64,000 nt of DNA from an uncultured Arthrobacter sp. (GTDB lineage Bacteria; Actinomycetota; Actinomycetes; Actinomycetales; Micrococcaceae): positions 93,385 to 157,384 of the forward strand of contig NZ_CANLXP010000009.1 of NCBI RefSeq assembly GCF_947495145.1. The letters run 5' to 3'. The position numbers and the translations under genes are program-made. The notes under the pieces were generated by a model. That model saw only the letters and a list, made by a program, of their open reading frames with translations, was not told where the DNA came from and searched no databases. Positions 1-9,410 of this stretch are shown in pieces (the first letter of the stretch is position 1; each line of letters starts with the position of its first letter).

Positions 1-153
1 ATGGCAGGCCGTATGGGCGCCGTTCGTCAGACCACCCTGAACCTCACCGTTCACGCTGTGGACGTCGAGAAGTCGCTGCTGCTGATCAAGGGCGCTGTTC
101 CCGGCGCCCGCGGACAGGTCGTACTCGTACGCACCGCCGTGAAGGGAGCATAA
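1..153 (+). CDS. rplC: 50S ribosomal protein L3 (3' end only)
   Basis: This is the C-terminal 50 residues of L3, open at the window edge, ending in a TAA at 151-153. The visible part reads [20 protein letters not shown] and continues to the VKGA terminus, matching the end of bacterial L3, which folds over 23S rRNA near the peptidyl-transferase region. It sits three bases before rplD, as expected for the S10 operon order rpsJ-rplC-rplD-rplW. The ATG at base 1 is an internal methionine, not the gene start. Confidence 0.93.
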   Translation: MAGRMGAVRQTTLNLTVHAVDVEKSLLLIKGAVPGARGQVVLVRTAVKGA

Positions 154-156
154 GTC

Positions 157-795
157 ATGGCTACCAACACTGTGAATGTCGATCTCCCCGCAGAGATCTT
201 CGACGCACAGACCAACGTTCCGCTGCTGCACCAGGTCGTCGTGGCCCAGCTTGCTGCTGCCCGTCAGGGTACGCACAAGACGAAGACACGCGCCGAGGTC
301 AGCGGAGCCGGCCGCAAGCCGTTCAAGCAGAAGGGCACCGGCCGTGCACGCCAGGGCTCGATCCGCGCACCGCACATGACCGGCGGTGGCGTTGTCCACG
401 GCCCCACGCCGCGTGACTACAGCCAGCGCACCCCCAAGAAGATGAAGGCAGCCGCCCTGCGCGGCGCACTCTCGGACCGGGCACGCAACGGACGCATTCA
501 CGTCATCGAGTCGCTGATCGGCGGCGAGAAGCCGTCGACCAAGGCTGCAATGGCCACGCTGCGCGGCATCTCGGAGCGTCCCAACCTGCTGCTCGTCATT
601 GAGCGTTCGAATGACCAGGCCGCACTGTCCGTGCGCAACCTGCTCGACGTCCACACCCTGTACGTGGATCAGCTGAACACCTATGACGTACTCGTGTCGG
701 ACGACGTGATCTTCACGAAGGCCGCCTACGACACCTTTGTTGGTACGGCCCAGGCCGTAGACGCCGACATCACAACTGAGGAGGACGCCAAGTGA
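157..795 (+). CDS. rplD: 50S ribosomal protein L4
   Basis: The 212-residue product has the L4 signature stretch [20 protein letters not shown] around residues 50-70, the extended loop that lines the exit tunnel. In enterobacteria L4 also represses its own operon; whether that holds here is unknown. Length is usual for the family. The gene follows rplC by 3 nt, and its stop overlaps the GTG start of rplW (GTGA), implying coupled translation. A short acidic tail ([11 protein letters not shown]) closes the protein. Confidence 0.97.
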   Translation: MATNTVNVDLPAEIFDAQTNVPLLHQVVVAQLAAARQGTHKTKTRAEVSGAGRKPFKQKGTGRARQGSIRAPHMTGGGVVHGPTPRDYSQRTPKKMKAAALRGALSDRARNGRIHVIESLIGGEKPSTKAAMATLRGISERPNLLLVIERSNDQAALSVRNLLDVHTLYVDQLNTYDVLVSDDVIFTKAAYDTFVGTAQAVDADITTEEDAK

Positions 796-1097
796 GTGGC
801 TCCATCACAAAGGATCCTCGCGACGTCGTCATTGCGCCCGTCGTGTCGGAGAAAAGCTACGGCCTGATCGACGAAGGTAAGTACACCTTCCTGGTCGACC
901 CGCGCTCCAACAAGACCGAGATCAAGCTGGCCGTGGAGAAGATTTTCTCCGTAAAGGTCGACTCGATCAACACCATCAACCGTGCAGGGAAGCGCAAGCG
1001 CACCCGCTTTGGATGGGGACAGCGCAAGGACACCAAGCGCGCAATCGTCACCCTCAAAGAAGGCACGATCGACATCTTCGGCGGTCCGCTCAGCTAG
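792..1097 (+). CDS. rplW: 50S ribosomal protein L23
   Basis: The 101-residue protein begins at GTG within the rplD stop codon. It carries the L23 core, including [19 protein letters not shown] near the N-terminus and the R-rich loop ([20 protein letters not shown]) around residues 65-85 that contacts 23S rRNA. L23 stands at the tunnel exit and, as known for the family, is the docking site for trigger factor and SRP. Length is normal and it lies between rplD and rplB as in other S10 operons. Confidence 0.97.
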   Translation: MSGSITKDPRDVVIAPVVSEKSYGLIDEGKYTFLVDPRSNKTEIKLAVEKIFSVKVDSINTINRAGKRKRTRFGWGQRKDTKRAIVTLKEGTIDIFGGPLS

Positions 1098-1128
1098 AGC
1101 GGAGACCACTTTAACGAGGAACTGAAAA

Positions 1129-1968
<840 letters not shown>

Positions 1969-1980
1969 GAGCCTGGAAAC

Positions 1981-2262
1981 ATGCCACGCAGCCTGAAGAA
2001 AGGCCCCTTCGTCGATCAGCACCTGTTCGTCAAGGTGGACCGCGAGAACGAGAAGGGCACCAAGAACGTCATCAAGACGTGGTCCCGCCGCTCAATGATC
2101 ATCCCGGACATGCTCGGCCACACCATTGCCGTTCATGACGGGCGCAAGCACATTCCGGTGTTTGTCACCGAGTCGATGGTCGGGCACAAGCTCGGCGAAT
2201 TCGCTCCCACGCGGACATTCCGCGGCCATGTGAAGGACGACCGCAAGGGCAAGCGCCGCTAA
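1981..2262 (+). CDS. rpsS: 30S ribosomal protein S19
   Basis: The 93-residue protein starts [15 protein letters not shown], the standard S19 N-terminus, and has the conserved [20 protein letters not shown] core. S19 binds 16S rRNA in the head of the small subunit next to S13. A TAGGAG motif lies just upstream of the ATG. Length and position between rplB and rplV are typical. Confidence 0.98.
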   Translation: MPRSLKKGPFVDQHLFVKVDRENEKGTKNVIKTWSRRSMIIPDMLGHTIAVHDGRKHIPVFVTESMVGHKLGEFAPTRTFRGHVKDDRKGKRR

Positions 2263-2301
2263 GGCGCCTGTTTCTACGGCTAAGACGAGAGAAGGAAAGC
2301 A

Positions 2302-2667
2302 ATGGAAGCCAAGGCTATTGCGCGTCATCTGCGCGTAACGCCTATGAAGGCCCGGCGCGTCGTCAACCTTGTTCGTGGTAAGCAAGCGAATGAGGCTCTG
2401 GCAATCCTGAAGTTTGCCCCCCAGGCAGCTTCGGAGCCGGTTTTCAAGGTAGTACAGTCGGCGATCGCCAACGCCCGGGTCCTCGCGGACCGCGACGGCC
2501 TGGCGTTCGACGAAGGCGACCTCATCATCAGCGAAGCGTTTGTTGATGAAGGCCCGACCATGAAGCGGTTCCAGCCGCGAGCTCAGGGTCGTGCATTTCA
2601 GATCAAGAAGCGGACCAGCCACGTCACTGTGGTAGTCGCTACCCCTGAGAAAGTGGAGGCTCGCTAA
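2302..2667 (+). CDS. rplV: 50S ribosomal protein L22
   Basis: The 121-residue product begins [20 protein letters not shown], the expected L22 start, and keeps the beta-hairpin sequence [19 protein letters not shown] that reaches into the exit tunnel; family members acquire macrolide resistance through this loop. GAGAGAAGGAA upstream is the ribosome-binding site. It abuts rpsC directly, with the TAA at 2665-2667 followed immediately by the rpsC GTG. Confidence 0.98.
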   Translation: MEAKAIARHLRVTPMKARRVVNLVRGKQANEALAILKFAPQAASEPVFKVVQSAIANARVLADRDGLAFDEGDLIISEAFVDEGPTMKRFQPRAQGRAFQIKKRTSHVTVVVATPEKVEAR

Positions 2668-3528
2668 GTGGGACAGAAAGTAAACCCGCACGGGTTCCGA
2701 CTCGGCATCACCACTGACCACCGGTCACACTGGTTTGCTGACAGCAACAAGCCCGGCCAGCGCTACAAGGACTTCGTCCGCGAGGACATCAAGATCCGCC
2801 AGCTCATGTCTACGGGCATGGACCGCGCCGGCATCGCCAAGGTCGAGATCGAGCGCACCCGCGACCGCGTTCGTGTGGATATCCACACGGCGCGCCCGGG
2901 TATCGTCATCGGCCGCCGCGGCGCTGAAGCAGACCGTATCCGCGGCGAGCTTGAGAAGCTCACCGGCAAGCAGGTTCAGCTGAACATCCTCGAGGTCAAG
3001 AACCCCGAGATCGAGGCACAGCTTGTTGCCCAGGGCGTCGCTGAGCAGCTCTCTTCACGTGTGGCTTTCCGCCGCGCCATGAAGAAGGCCATGCAGTCGG
3101 CACAGCGTGCCGGTGCCAAGGGCATCCGCGTACAGTGCTCCGGCCGCCTCGGCGGCGCGGAAATGAGCCGCTCGGAGTTCTACCGCGAAGGCCGTGTGCC
3201 CCTGCACACCCTGCGCGCGAACATCGACTACGGCTTCTTCGAAGCCAAGACCACCTTCGGCCGCATCGGTGTGAAGGTATGGATCTACAAGGGCGACGTC
3301 ACTGCCAAGGAGCTCGCAGCCCAGGCTGCAGCAGCACCTTCGCGTGGCCGTGGTGGCGGAGACCGTCCGGGCCGTGGCCCGGCCGGCGCTGACCGCGGTG
3401 GAGATCGCGGAGGCGACCGTCGTCGTCGTAATACCGATCGCGGTGCCGGTCAGGGTGAAGCTAGCGCTGCTCCCGCCGAGTCCGCACCGGCTGAGTCCGC
3501 TGCTGCAGCGGAAGGAGGACAGGCTTAA
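2668..3528 (+). CDS. rpsC: 30S ribosomal protein S3 with Arg/Gly-rich tail
   Basis: This 286-residue protein starts at GTG ([14 protein letters not shown] as M-GQKVNP). The KH domain includes [19 protein letters not shown] at about residues 75-95, and the C-terminal S3 domain ends near residue 212. S3 lies in the 30S head at the mRNA entry site and has helicase-like function there. Beyond the core is a tail of about 70 residues with repeated RG/RGG runs ([13 protein letters not shown]) followed by Ala/Glu/Ser repeats, which is long relative to most bacterial S3 and probably disordered. Confidence 0.97.
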   Translation: MGQKVNPHGFRLGITTDHRSHWFADSNKPGQRYKDFVREDIKIRQLMSTGMDRAGIAKVEIERTRDRVRVDIHTARPGIVIGRRGAEADRIRGELEKLTGKQVQLNILEVKNPEIEAQLVAQGVAEQLSSRVAFRRAMKKAMQSAQRAGAKGIRVQCSGRLGGAEMSRSEFYREGRVPLHTLRANIDYGFFEAKTTFGRIGVKVWIYKGDVTAKELAAQAAAAPSRGRGGGDRPGRGPAGADRGGDRGGDRRRRNTDRGAGQGEASAAPAESAPAESAAAAEGGQA

Positions 3529-3945
3529 ATGCTTATCCCACGTCGAGTGAAGTTCCGTAAGCAGCACCACCCCGGTCGTTCGGGCGCTGCTACCGGCGGC
3601 ACGCAGGTCAGCTTCGGTGAGTGGGGTATCCAGGCTCTGAGCCCGGCATACGTCACCAACCGCCAGATCGAATCTGCGCGTATCGCAATGACCCGTCACA
3701 TCAAGCGTGGTGGAAAGGTGTGGATCAACATCTACCCTGACCGTCCGCTGACCAAGAAGCCTGCCGAAACCCGTATGGGTTCCGGTAAGGGTTCGCCCGA
3801 GTGGTGGGTCGCCAACGTCAAGCCGGGGCGTGTTCTCTTTGAACTCTCCGGTGTCAATGAAGAGGTAGCTCGCGAGGCACTGCGCCTGGCGATCCATAAG
3901 CTGCCGTTGAAGGCACGTATCGTGCGTCGTGAGGGTGGTGAATAG
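3529..3945 (+). CDS. rplP: 50S ribosomal protein L16
   Basis: The 138-residue protein starts [19 protein letters not shown] and contains [20 protein letters not shown], both hallmark L16 segments. L16 sits by the A-site tRNA elbow in the 50S subunit. The start codon follows the rpsC stop without a gap (TAAATG). Length is normal. Confidence 0.98.
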   Translation: MLIPRRVKFRKQHHPGRSGAATGGTQVSFGEWGIQALSPAYVTNRQIESARIAMTRHIKRGGKVWINIYPDRPLTKKPAETRMGSGKGSPEWWVANVKPGRVLFELSGVNEEVAREALRLAIHKLPLKARIVRREGGE

Positions 3946-3947
3946 TC

Positions 3948-4295
3948 ATGGCACTCGGTTCAAAGGAACTGGCAACCGACCAGCTGGATGGGTTCGATAA
4001 GGACCGTCTGGTGGAGGAACTCGCCAAGGCTAAGGAAGAGCTGTTCAACCTGCGCTTCCAGTCAGCCACCGGTCAGCTTGAAAACCACGGCCGCCTGCGC
4101 TCGGTGAAGCGGGATATTGCCCGCATCTACACCGTGCTGCGTGAGCGCGAGCTGGGAATTCGGCCCGACGTCGTTGCCCCAGTTGAAGAAGCAAAGACTG
4201 AGAAGGCCGGCAAGAAATCGAAGGGTTCCAAGGCTGCCTCCACAAAGGACGAAAAGTCCGTGGAAACACAGGCTTCTGAGGAGGATGCCAAATGA
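3948..4295 (+). CDS. rpmC: 50S ribosomal protein L29 with Lys/Glu-rich tail
   Basis: The first 75 residues form the L29 helical hairpin, with the conserved [20 protein letters not shown] and the RVKRDIAR-type helix. Usual L29 is about 65-80 residues; this one is 115 because of a low-complexity C-terminal tail rich in Lys, Ser, Glu and Thr that starts after residue 78. L29 lies near the tunnel exit beside L23. The stop overlaps the rpsQ start (ATGA). Confidence 0.95.
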   Translation: MALGSKELATDQLDGFDKDRLVEELAKAKEELFNLRFQSATGQLENHGRLRSVKRDIARIYTVLRERELGIRPDVVAPVEEAKTEKAGKKSKGSKAASTKDEKSVETQASEEDAK

Positions 4296-4579
4296 GTGAA
4301 GAGAAGAACGGCACTGTAGAGGCTGAGGCCCGCGGTCAGCGCAAGACCCGCCGCGGCTACGTCGTGTCGGACAAGATGGACAAGACGGTAGTCGTGCAGG
4401 TGGAGGACCGTGTGAAGCACGCCCTCTACGGCAAGGTCATCCGCCGCACCTCCAAGGTCAAGGTCCACGATGAGCAGAACACCGCCGGTATCGGCGACAT
4501 GGTTCTGATCAGCGAGACCCGCCCGCTGTCCGCTACCAAGCGGTGGCGTCTGGTGGAAGTTATTGAGAAGGCTAAGTAA
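4292..4579 (+). CDS. rpsQ: 30S ribosomal protein S17
   Basis: The 95-residue product has the S17 OB-fold with [20 protein letters not shown] and [21 protein letters not shown]17 is an early-binding protein at the bottom of the 30S body. It is the last gene of the S10 cluster here: a hairpin follows 35 nt downstream and a new promoter-like element precedes rplN. A short charged N-terminal extension of about 15 residues precedes the core. Confidence 0.97.
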   Translation: MSEEKNGTVEAEARGQRKTRRGYVVSDKMDKTVVVQVEDRVKHALYGKVIRRTSKVKVHDEQNTAGIGDMVLISETRPLSATKRWRLVEVIEKAK

Positions 4580-4913
4580 GACCAAGTAGCCTCTCGTCGT
4601 CAAGCGACACCCAGGCAGTCCCTCGTTCCTTTACGGAGCGGGGGACTGCTTGCGTTTTCAAACGTGCTAGGATATTGAGTTTGTGTGGTGCCTTTCGTGT
4701 GCCATTGACAAACCTCGTAATCAATCGTGCTCCGGCATAGTACTTCCCTGCTCTTGTTGCGCCTGGGAGGTAAATGCCTCGGGCACGGGCGTTTAGGCTC
4801 ATCCCTGGCAAAATCCAGGTGGGTCCAGAGACACCCCGATCAACCGTTCCGCAAGGCTCATTCCGTATGCATTATTTTCGGTCTGAGAACCGGCGCGACG
4901 CAAGGAGTAGATA
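4580..4913 (+). promoter_or_regulatory. S10-spc intergenic region with extended -10 promoter
   Basis: This 334-bp gap has no convincing coding sequence. After the hairpin at 4615-4649 lies TGCTAGGAT (4665-4673), an extended -10 element of the actinobacterial TAGGAT type, which would make a leader of roughly 230 nt before rplN. A perfect TTGACA at 4705-4710 has no -10 at a usable distance. A small inverted repeat CCTGG/CCAGG lies at 4804-4819. GGAGTAG just before the rplN GTG acts as ribosome-binding site. Confidence 0.5.
4615..4649 (+). terminator. Terminator-like hairpin after rpsQ
   Basis: GCAGTCCC (4615-4622) pairs perfectly with GGGACTGC (4642-4649), and the tail runs TTGCGTTTT. The position 35 nt after the rpsQ stop suggests the 3' end of the S10 transcript. 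Confidence 0.7.
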
Positions 4914-5282
4914 GTGATTCAGCAAGAGTCGCGACTCAAGATCGCCGACAACACTGGTGCTAAGGAAATCCTTACCATTCGTGTTCTCGGTGGATCCGGA
5001 CGTCGCTACGCAGGAATTGGCGACGTCATCGTCGCCACCGTCAAAGACGCCATCCCTGGTGGGAACGTCAAGAAGGGCGATGTGGTCAAGGCCGTCATCG
5101 TCCGCACCAAGAAGGAACGCCGCCGTGCGGATGGTTCCTACATCAAGTTCGACGAGAACGCTGCCGTTATCCTCAAGGCCGACGGCGATCCCCGTGGTAC
5201 CCGTATCTTCGGCCCGGTCGGTCGCGAACTTCGCGACAAGCGCTTCATGAAGATCATTTCACTGGCCCCGGAGGTGCTGTAG
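4914..5282 (+). CDS. rplN: 50S ribosomal protein L14
   Basis: The 122-residue protein starts at GTG ([20 protein letters not shown], the canonical L14 N-terminus) behind an AAGGAGTAG site. L14 is a beta-barrel protein at the subunit interface contacting helix 14 of 16S rRNA and, in the family, ribosome-silencing factor RsfS. It is the first gene of the spc operon; rplX follows after 2 nt. Confidence 0.98.
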   Translation: MIQQESRLKIADNTGAKEILTIRVLGGSGRRYAGIGDVIVATVKDAIPGGNVKKGDVVKAVIVRTKKERRRADGSYIKFDENAAVILKADGDPRGTRIFGPVGRELRDKRFMKIISLAPEVL

Positions 5283-5284
5283 TC

Positions 5285-5662
5285 ATGGCTCAGACCCGTT
5301 CGAAGCTGAAGATCAAGAAGGGTGACCTCGTTCAGGTCATCACCGGCGCCAAGCAGGAGCGCGGCGGAGACCGCGGCAAGCAGGGCAAGGTCCTCAAGGT
5401 ATTCCCTGAGAGCAACCGTGTACTGGTCGAAGGCATTAACCGCGTCACGAAGCACACCAAGGCTGGGCAGACGCAGCGCGGCACCCAGACCGGTGGCATC
5501 GAGACCGTTGAGGCCTCAATCCACATCAGTAACGTCGCAGTTGTAGACCCGGAGAGCAAGAAGCCCACCCGTGTCGGCTACCGCACCGAAACGGTGGAGC
5601 GGGACGGCCGTGAGCGCACGGTCCGCATCCGCGTCGCCAAGGCATCAGGGAAGGATCTGTAA
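5285..5662 (+). CDS. rplX: 50S ribosomal protein L24
   Basis: The 125-residue product has the KOW motif ([26 protein letters not shown] region) near residues 13-40 and the L24 core [21 protein letters not shown]24 initiates 50S assembly. It is slightly longer than the roughly 105-residue norm through its basic C-terminus. Its TAA shares an A with the rplE ATG (TAATG). Confidence 0.97.
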   Translation: MAQTRSKLKIKKGDLVQVITGAKQERGGDRGKQGKVLKVFPESNRVLVEGINRVTKHTKAGQTQRGTQTGGIETVEASIHISNVAVVDPESKKPTRVGYRTETVERDGRERTVRIRVAKASGKDL

Positions 5663-6237
5663 TGACTGCTGAAGCCGTAGAAACAAAGATCACCCCCCGC
5701 CTGAAGGCCCGCTACGCCTCGGAAATCAAGTCGACGCTGCTGGAGGAATTCAGCTACAGCAACGTCAACCAGGTTCCCCGGCTCGTCAAGGTCGTTGTGA
5801 ACATGGGTGTTGGAGATGCCGCCAAGGACTCCAAGCTCATCGACGGTGCGGTCCGCGACCTCACCCAGATCACCGGCCAGAAGCCGCAGGTCACCAAGGC
5901 ACGCAAGTCCATCGCGCAGTTCAAGCTCCGCGAGGGAATGCCGATCGGTGCGCACGCAACTCTGCGTGGCGACCGCATGTGGGAATTCGTCGACCGCCTG
6001 GTCTCGCTGGCACTGCCCCGTATCCGCGACTTCCGCGGCCTCAACGGGCGCCAGTTCGACGGCAACGGCAACTACACCTTCGGCCTTACGGAGCAGTCGA
6101 TGTTCCACGAGATCGATCAGGACAAGATTGACCGTGTCCGCGGCATGGACATCACCGTTGTGACCACTGCCAAGACTGACGCCGAAGGCCGCGCCCTGCT
6201 CAAGGCGCTCGGCTTCCCGTTCAAATCCGAAGACTAA
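5662..6237 (+). CDS. rplE: 50S ribosomal protein L5
   Basis: The 191-residue protein includes [12 protein letters not shown] and the conserved [25 protein letters not shown] ending, typical of L5. L5 binds 5S rRNA and forms an intersubunit bridge with S13. It overlaps rplX by one base. In most bacteria rpsN (S14) comes next; here the next coding sequence is rpsH. Confidence 0.98.
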   Translation: MTAEAVETKITPRLKARYASEIKSTLLEEFSYSNVNQVPRLVKVVVNMGVGDAAKDSKLIDGAVRDLTQITGQKPQVTKARKSIAQFKLREGMPIGAHATLRGDRMWEFVDRLVSLALPRIRDFRGLNGRQFDGNGNYTFGLTEQSMFHEIDQDKIDRVRGMDITVVTTAKTDAEGRALLKALGFPFKSED

Positions 6238-6332
6238 TTCAACTACGTTGCAGGTCCGTTCCGGGGTCCGGCCAGCTGATGCTGGTTCTCACCGGAGTAG
6301 CGGAAACCGTTCCGAGGAAGGGCTAGAGCCCA

Positions 6333-6731
6333 ATGACAATGACAGATCCAGTTGCAGACATGCTTACGCGTCTCCGCAACGCCAACTCGGCATACCACGA
6401 CACCGTGTCCATGCCATACAGCAAGCTGAAGGCACGCGTTGCCGACATCCTGAAGGCCGAAGGTTACATCGGCGGCTGGAAGGAAGAAGAGGCTGAGGTG
6501 GGCAAGAAGCTCACCATTGACCTCAAGTTCGGTCCCGACCGTCAGCGCTCCATTGCGGGCATCCGGCGCATCTCCAAGCCGGGCCTGCGCGTTTACGCAA
6601 AGTCCACCAATCTGCCGCACGTACTGGGCGGACTGGGCATTGCCATCCTGTCCACGTCCTCCGGTCTGCTTACAGACCGCCAGGCAGCCAAGAAGGGTGT
6701 AGGTGGGGAAGTCCTCGCCTACGTCTGGTAG
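6333..6731 (+). CDS. rpsH: 30S ribosomal protein S8
   Basis: The 132-residue product begins [20 protein letters not shown] and ends with the S8 signature [27 protein letters not shown]8 is a primary 16S binder in the central domain and in enterobacteria is the translational repressor of the spc operon; autoregulation here is not established. The 95 nt before it contain GAGGAAGGGCTAGAG as ribosome-binding site and no reading frame resembling S14. Confidence 0.98.
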   Translation: MTMTDPVADMLTRLRNANSAYHDTVSMPYSKLKARVADILKAEGYIGGWKEEEAEVGKKLTIDLKFGPDRQRSIAGIRRISKPGLRVYAKSTNLPHVLGGLGIAILSTSSGLLTDRQAAKKGVGGEVLAYVW

Positions 6732-6751
6732 CGGGAAAGGGAAAGAGAAAC

Positions 6752-7288
6752 ATGTCACGTATTGGACGTCTCCCCATCACCGTGCCCGCAGGCGTTGAGG
6801 TCAAGGTTGACGGCAGTGTTGTTTCTGTCAAGGGATCCAAGGGCGAGCTGAGCCACTCTGTTGCCAGCCCCATCCAGGTATCGCTTGAGGAAAGCACCAT
6901 CACCGTCTCCCGCCCGAATGACGAGCGCGAATCGCGTTCGCTGCACGGCCTGACCCGCACCCTGATCTCCAACATGATCGTTGGAGTGACCGAGGGCTAC
7001 AAGAAGAACCTCGAGATTGTCGGCACCGGTTACCGCGTGCAGGCCAAGGGTTCCGACCTGGAGTTCGCACTGGGCTACAGCCACCCCGTGGCCGTAAAGG
7101 CCCCGGAGGGCATAACGCTCACCGTGGACAGCCCCACGAAGGTGTCCGTCTCCGGCATCAACAAGCAGCAGGTCGGCGAAGTTGCTGCGAACATCCGCAA
7201 GCTGCGCCGTCCGGATCCCTATAAGGGCAAGGGCATCCGCTACGCGGGCGAAATTATTCGCCGCAAGGTCGGAAAGGCTGGTAAGTAA
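6752..7288 (+). CDS. rplF: 50S ribosomal protein L6
   Basis: The 178-residue protein shows the two-lobed L6 architecture, beginning [19 protein letters not shown] and ending with the signature [21 protein letters not shown]6 lies near the factor-binding site of the 50S subunit. The gene has a GGGAAAGGGAAAGAG purine-rich leader and lies 2 nt before rplR. Confidence 0.98.
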   Translation: MSRIGRLPITVPAGVEVKVDGSVVSVKGSKGELSHSVASPIQVSLEESTITVSRPNDERESRSLHGLTRTLISNMIVGVTEGYKKNLEIVGTGYRVQAKGSDLEFALGYSHPVAVKAPEGITLTVDSPTKVSVSGINKQQVGEVAANIRKLRRPDPYKGKGIRYAGEIIRRKVGKAGK

Positions 7289-7290
7289 CC

Positions 7291-7674
7291 ATGACACTGA
7301 GCATCAACAAGAAGCGCACGTCGAAGAGCAAGTCCGCCCAGCGCGGACGGCGCCACCTTCGGGTCCGCAAGCGCATTACAGGTACTGCTGTTCGTCCCCG
7401 TCTGGTGGTCAACCGTTCAGCCCGTCACATTTTTGTGCAGGTTGTCGACGACACCAAGGGCATCACCGTTGCATCGGCTTCGACCCTCGAGGCGGACCTG
7501 CGTTCGTTCGACGGCGACAAGACCGCCAAGGCCAGGCGCGTCGGCGAGCTCGTTGCCGGTCGGGCAAAGGCTGCGGGCATTGAGGCAGTCGTATTCGACC
7601 GTGGGGGCAACAAGTACCACGGCCGGGTTGCCGCAATCGCAGACGGCGCACGTGAAGGTGGGCTGGCACTGTGA
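7291..7674 (+). CDS. rplR: 50S ribosomal protein L18
   Basis: The 127-residue product has the basic N-terminus ([12 protein letters not shown]) and the L18 core [20 protein letters not shown] through to [25 protein letters not shown]18 binds 5S rRNA along with L5. Its stop overlaps the GTG start of rpsE (GTGA). Confidence 0.98.
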   Translation: MTLSINKKRTSKSKSAQRGRRHLRVRKRITGTAVRPRLVVNRSARHIFVQVVDDTKGITVASASTLEADLRSFDGDKTAKARRVGELVAGRAKAAGIEAVVFDRGGNKYHGRVAAIADGAREGGLAL

Positions 7675-8408
7675 CCGAGCAGAACAACGCAAAGGAAGCC
7701 TCATTGAATACGGCAAAGGCTGAGCAGCCTGCAACTGAAGCTCCCGCGGCCGGATCCACCGAGACGGCGTCAGCTACTGACGATCGCCGCGGCGGCGGCG
7801 GTCGCCGTGGAGAGCGCGGCGGCCGTGACAGCGGTCGCGGCGGTCGCGATGGCGGCCGTGGCGGTCGCGATGGCGGTCGTGACGACAAGGACAAGTTCGT
7901 CGAGCGTGTCGTGTCGATCAACCGTGTATCAAAGGTCGTCAAGGGCGGTCGGCGCTTCAGCTTCACCGCACTGGTTGTTGTCGGCGACGGCAACGGCATG
8001 GTCGGCGTCGGCTACGGAAAGGCCAAGGAAGTTCCCATGGCCATCTCCAAGGGCGTGGAGGAGGCCAAGAAGTCCTTCTTCAAGGTTCCCCGCATCGGTG
8101 GCACAGTTCCGCACCTGGTGCAGGGCGAGGCCGCTGCCGGCGTCGTACTCCTGCGCCCGGCGTCTCCCGGTACCGGTGTAATCGCCGGTGGTCCGGTGCG
8201 CGCTGTACTGGAGTGCGTCGGCATTCACGACGTCCTTTCCAAGTCCCTCGGTTCCTCCAACGCCATCAACATTGTTCATGCAACTGTTGACGCGCTGAAG
8301 AGGCTCGAAGAGCCCCAGGCTGTGGCGGCACGCCGTGGCCTGCCGCTGGACCAGGTTGCCTCAACGTCGATGCTGCGCGCTATGCAGGATCAGAAGGCAG
8401 GTGCGTAA
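7671..8408 (+). CDS. rpsE: 30S ribosomal protein S5 with RGG-type N-terminal extension
   Basis: The S5 core ([20 protein letters not shown] through [16 protein letters not shown]) occupies about residues 70-240. The length is 245 instead of about 165-175 because of an N-terminal extension with an Ala/Glu-rich start and then repeated [15 protein letters not shown] units, encoded by a degenerate tandem repeat near 7790-7885. S5 acts in mRNA unwinding and decoding accuracy. The GTG start overlaps the rplR stop and keeps the whole extension in frame. Confidence 0.95.
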   Translation: MTEQNNAKEASLNTAKAEQPATEAPAAGSTETASATDDRRGGGGRRGERGGRDSGRGGRDGGRGGRDGGRDDKDKFVERVVSINRVSKVVKGGRRFSFTALVVVGDGNGMVGVGYGKAKEVPMAISKGVEEAKKSFFKVPRIGGTVPHLVQGEAAAGVVLLRPASPGTGVIAGGPVRAVLECVGIHDVLSKSLGSSNAINIVHATVDALKRLEEPQAVAARRGLPLDQVASTSMLRAMQDQKAGA

Positions 8409-8626
8409 TGACTGCTATTACACCCAAGCGCGTGGTTGTCAGCTCAGCGAAGCTGGAAATCACCCAGATCAAGTCCGTCATTGGCGGTAAGCAGAACCAG
8501 CGGGACACCCTTCGTTCACTCGGCCTGAAGCGGATCGGACACACTGTTGTCCGCACCGCTGACGAAGTGACCGTCGGTATGGTCAACACGGTTCCGCACC
8601 TCGTGAAGGTTGAGGAGGCCAAGTAA
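8408..8626 (+). CDS. rpmD: 50S ribosomal protein L30
   Basis: The 72-residue protein contains the L30 fold signature [20 protein letters not shown] and [20 protein letters not shown]. It starts at an ATG overlapping the rpsE stop (TAATG) and its own stop overlaps the rplO ATG in the same way, so rpsE-rpmD-rplO form a tightly coupled run. The N-terminus is about ten residues longer than in E. coli. Confidence 0.97.
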   Translation: MTAITPKRVVVSSAKLEITQIKSVIGGKQNQRDTLRSLGLKRIGHTVVRTADEVTVGMVNTVPHLVKVEEAK

Positions 8627-9174
8627 TGGCTGAGAAGAAGACAGTGGAGGAATCCACCGAGAAGAAGCCGGCCCGCAAGCCTGCTGCCAAGGGAGCGGCC
8701 GTTCAGGAAACCCCTGAAAGCACGCCCCGCGTCCACGCACTGAAGGTACACCACCTTCGCCCTGCCCCCGGTGCCAAGACCGCCAAGACCCGCGTTGGTC
8801 GTGGTGAAGGTTCCAAGGGTAAGACTGCAGGCCGTGGTACCAAGGGCACCAAGGCACGCTACTCGGTCAAGGCAGGATTCGCGGGTGGGCAGCTTCCGCT
8901 GCACATGCGCCTGCCGAAGCTGCGCGGTTTCAAGAACCCGTTCCGCGTTGAGTACCAGGTAGTGAACCTGGACAAGCTCAACGAGCTGTACCCCCAAGGC
9001 GGCGAGGTGTCCGTGGACAGCCTGATCGCCAAGGGCGCAGTGCGCAAGAACCAGCTCGTCAAGGTGCTGGGAACGGGCGACATCGCGGTGAAGGTAGACG
9101 TCAGGGTTCACGCCGTGTCCGCCAGCGCTGCCGAGAAGATCACCGCTGCCGGCGGTTCGGTCTCGGGTCTCTAG
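8626..9174 (+). CDS. rplO: 50S ribosomal protein L15 with basic N-terminal extension
   Basis: The L15 core begins around residue 40 with [25 protein letters not shown] and includes [18 protein letters not shown], ending near residue 182. The usual length is about 145; the extra 35-40 residues are a Lys/Glu/Ala-rich N-terminal extension ([20 protein letters not shown]). L15 is a late assembly protein of the 50S subunit. It closes the ribosomal part of the spc operon and is followed by two strong hairpins. Confidence 0.96.
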   Translation: MAEKKTVEESTEKKPARKPAAKGAAVQETPESTPRVHALKVHHLRPAPGAKTAKTRVGRGEGSKGKTAGRGTKGTKARYSVKAGFAGGQLPLHMRLPKLRGFKNPFRVEYQVVNLDKLNELYPQGGEVSVDSLIAKGAVRKNQLVKVLGTGDIAVKVDVRVHAVSASAAEKITAAGGSVSGL

Positions 9175-9189
9175 TTCCCGGCGTCGCTT

Positions 9190-9221
9190 CCCCCACCGTC
9201 GCCGTAAGACGGCGGCGGGGG
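9190..9221 (+). terminator. Hairpin directly after rplO
   Basis: CCCCCACCGTC (9190-9200) pairs with GACGG (9209-9213) and CGGGGG (9216-9221), giving a GC-rich stem-loop 16 nt after the rplO stop. No T-run follows, so it may slow the polymerase or protect the 3' end as well as terminate. Confidence 0.55.
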
Positions 9222-9252
9222 AGCCGGCTGTGATCTAGCTCATGAAGCAACT

Positions 9253-9293
9253 AGACTCTTGGTGGGCCGGGATCCCCGGTCCACCAGGAGTCT
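9253..9293 (+). terminator. Long 19-bp hairpin with T-rich tail upstream of secY
   Basis: Bases 9253-9271 pair with 9275-9293 across a 3-nt ATC loop, 19 base pairs with two G-T pairs. The tail is GTTTCGTTT. This is the best intrinsic terminator in the window and separates the ribosomal part of the spc cluster from secY-adk-map. Confidence 0.85.
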
Positions 9294-9410
9294 GTTTCGT
9301 TTAACAGGCTTCATTACTTCCTCGGGTTCTCACCTGCCCGTTTCCAGCCGTTAGACTCGGTTGGTGTGGATTGCCCGTAGAGGGCCACTAATACTTATTC
9401 AGGAGGACGC
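9294..9410 (+). promoter_or_regulatory. Probable secY promoter and leader
   Basis: TAGACT at 9352-9357 resembles an actinobacterial -10 box, with a weak TTCTCA (9327-9332) 19 bp upstream. AGGAGG at 9401-9406 is a near-perfect ribosome-binding site placed 4 nt before the TTG start. A promoter here is required if the upstream hairpin terminates. Confidence 0.45.

Noticed and set aside
4705..4710. Perfect TTGACA in the rplN leader
   Set aside because: No -10 hexamer lies 15-19 bp downstream; the extended -10 at 4665-4673 is a better promoter candidate.
7791..7885. CRISPR-like or microsatellite repeat
   Set aside because: The periodicity encodes Gly/Arg/Asp repeats within rpsE and lacks spacers.
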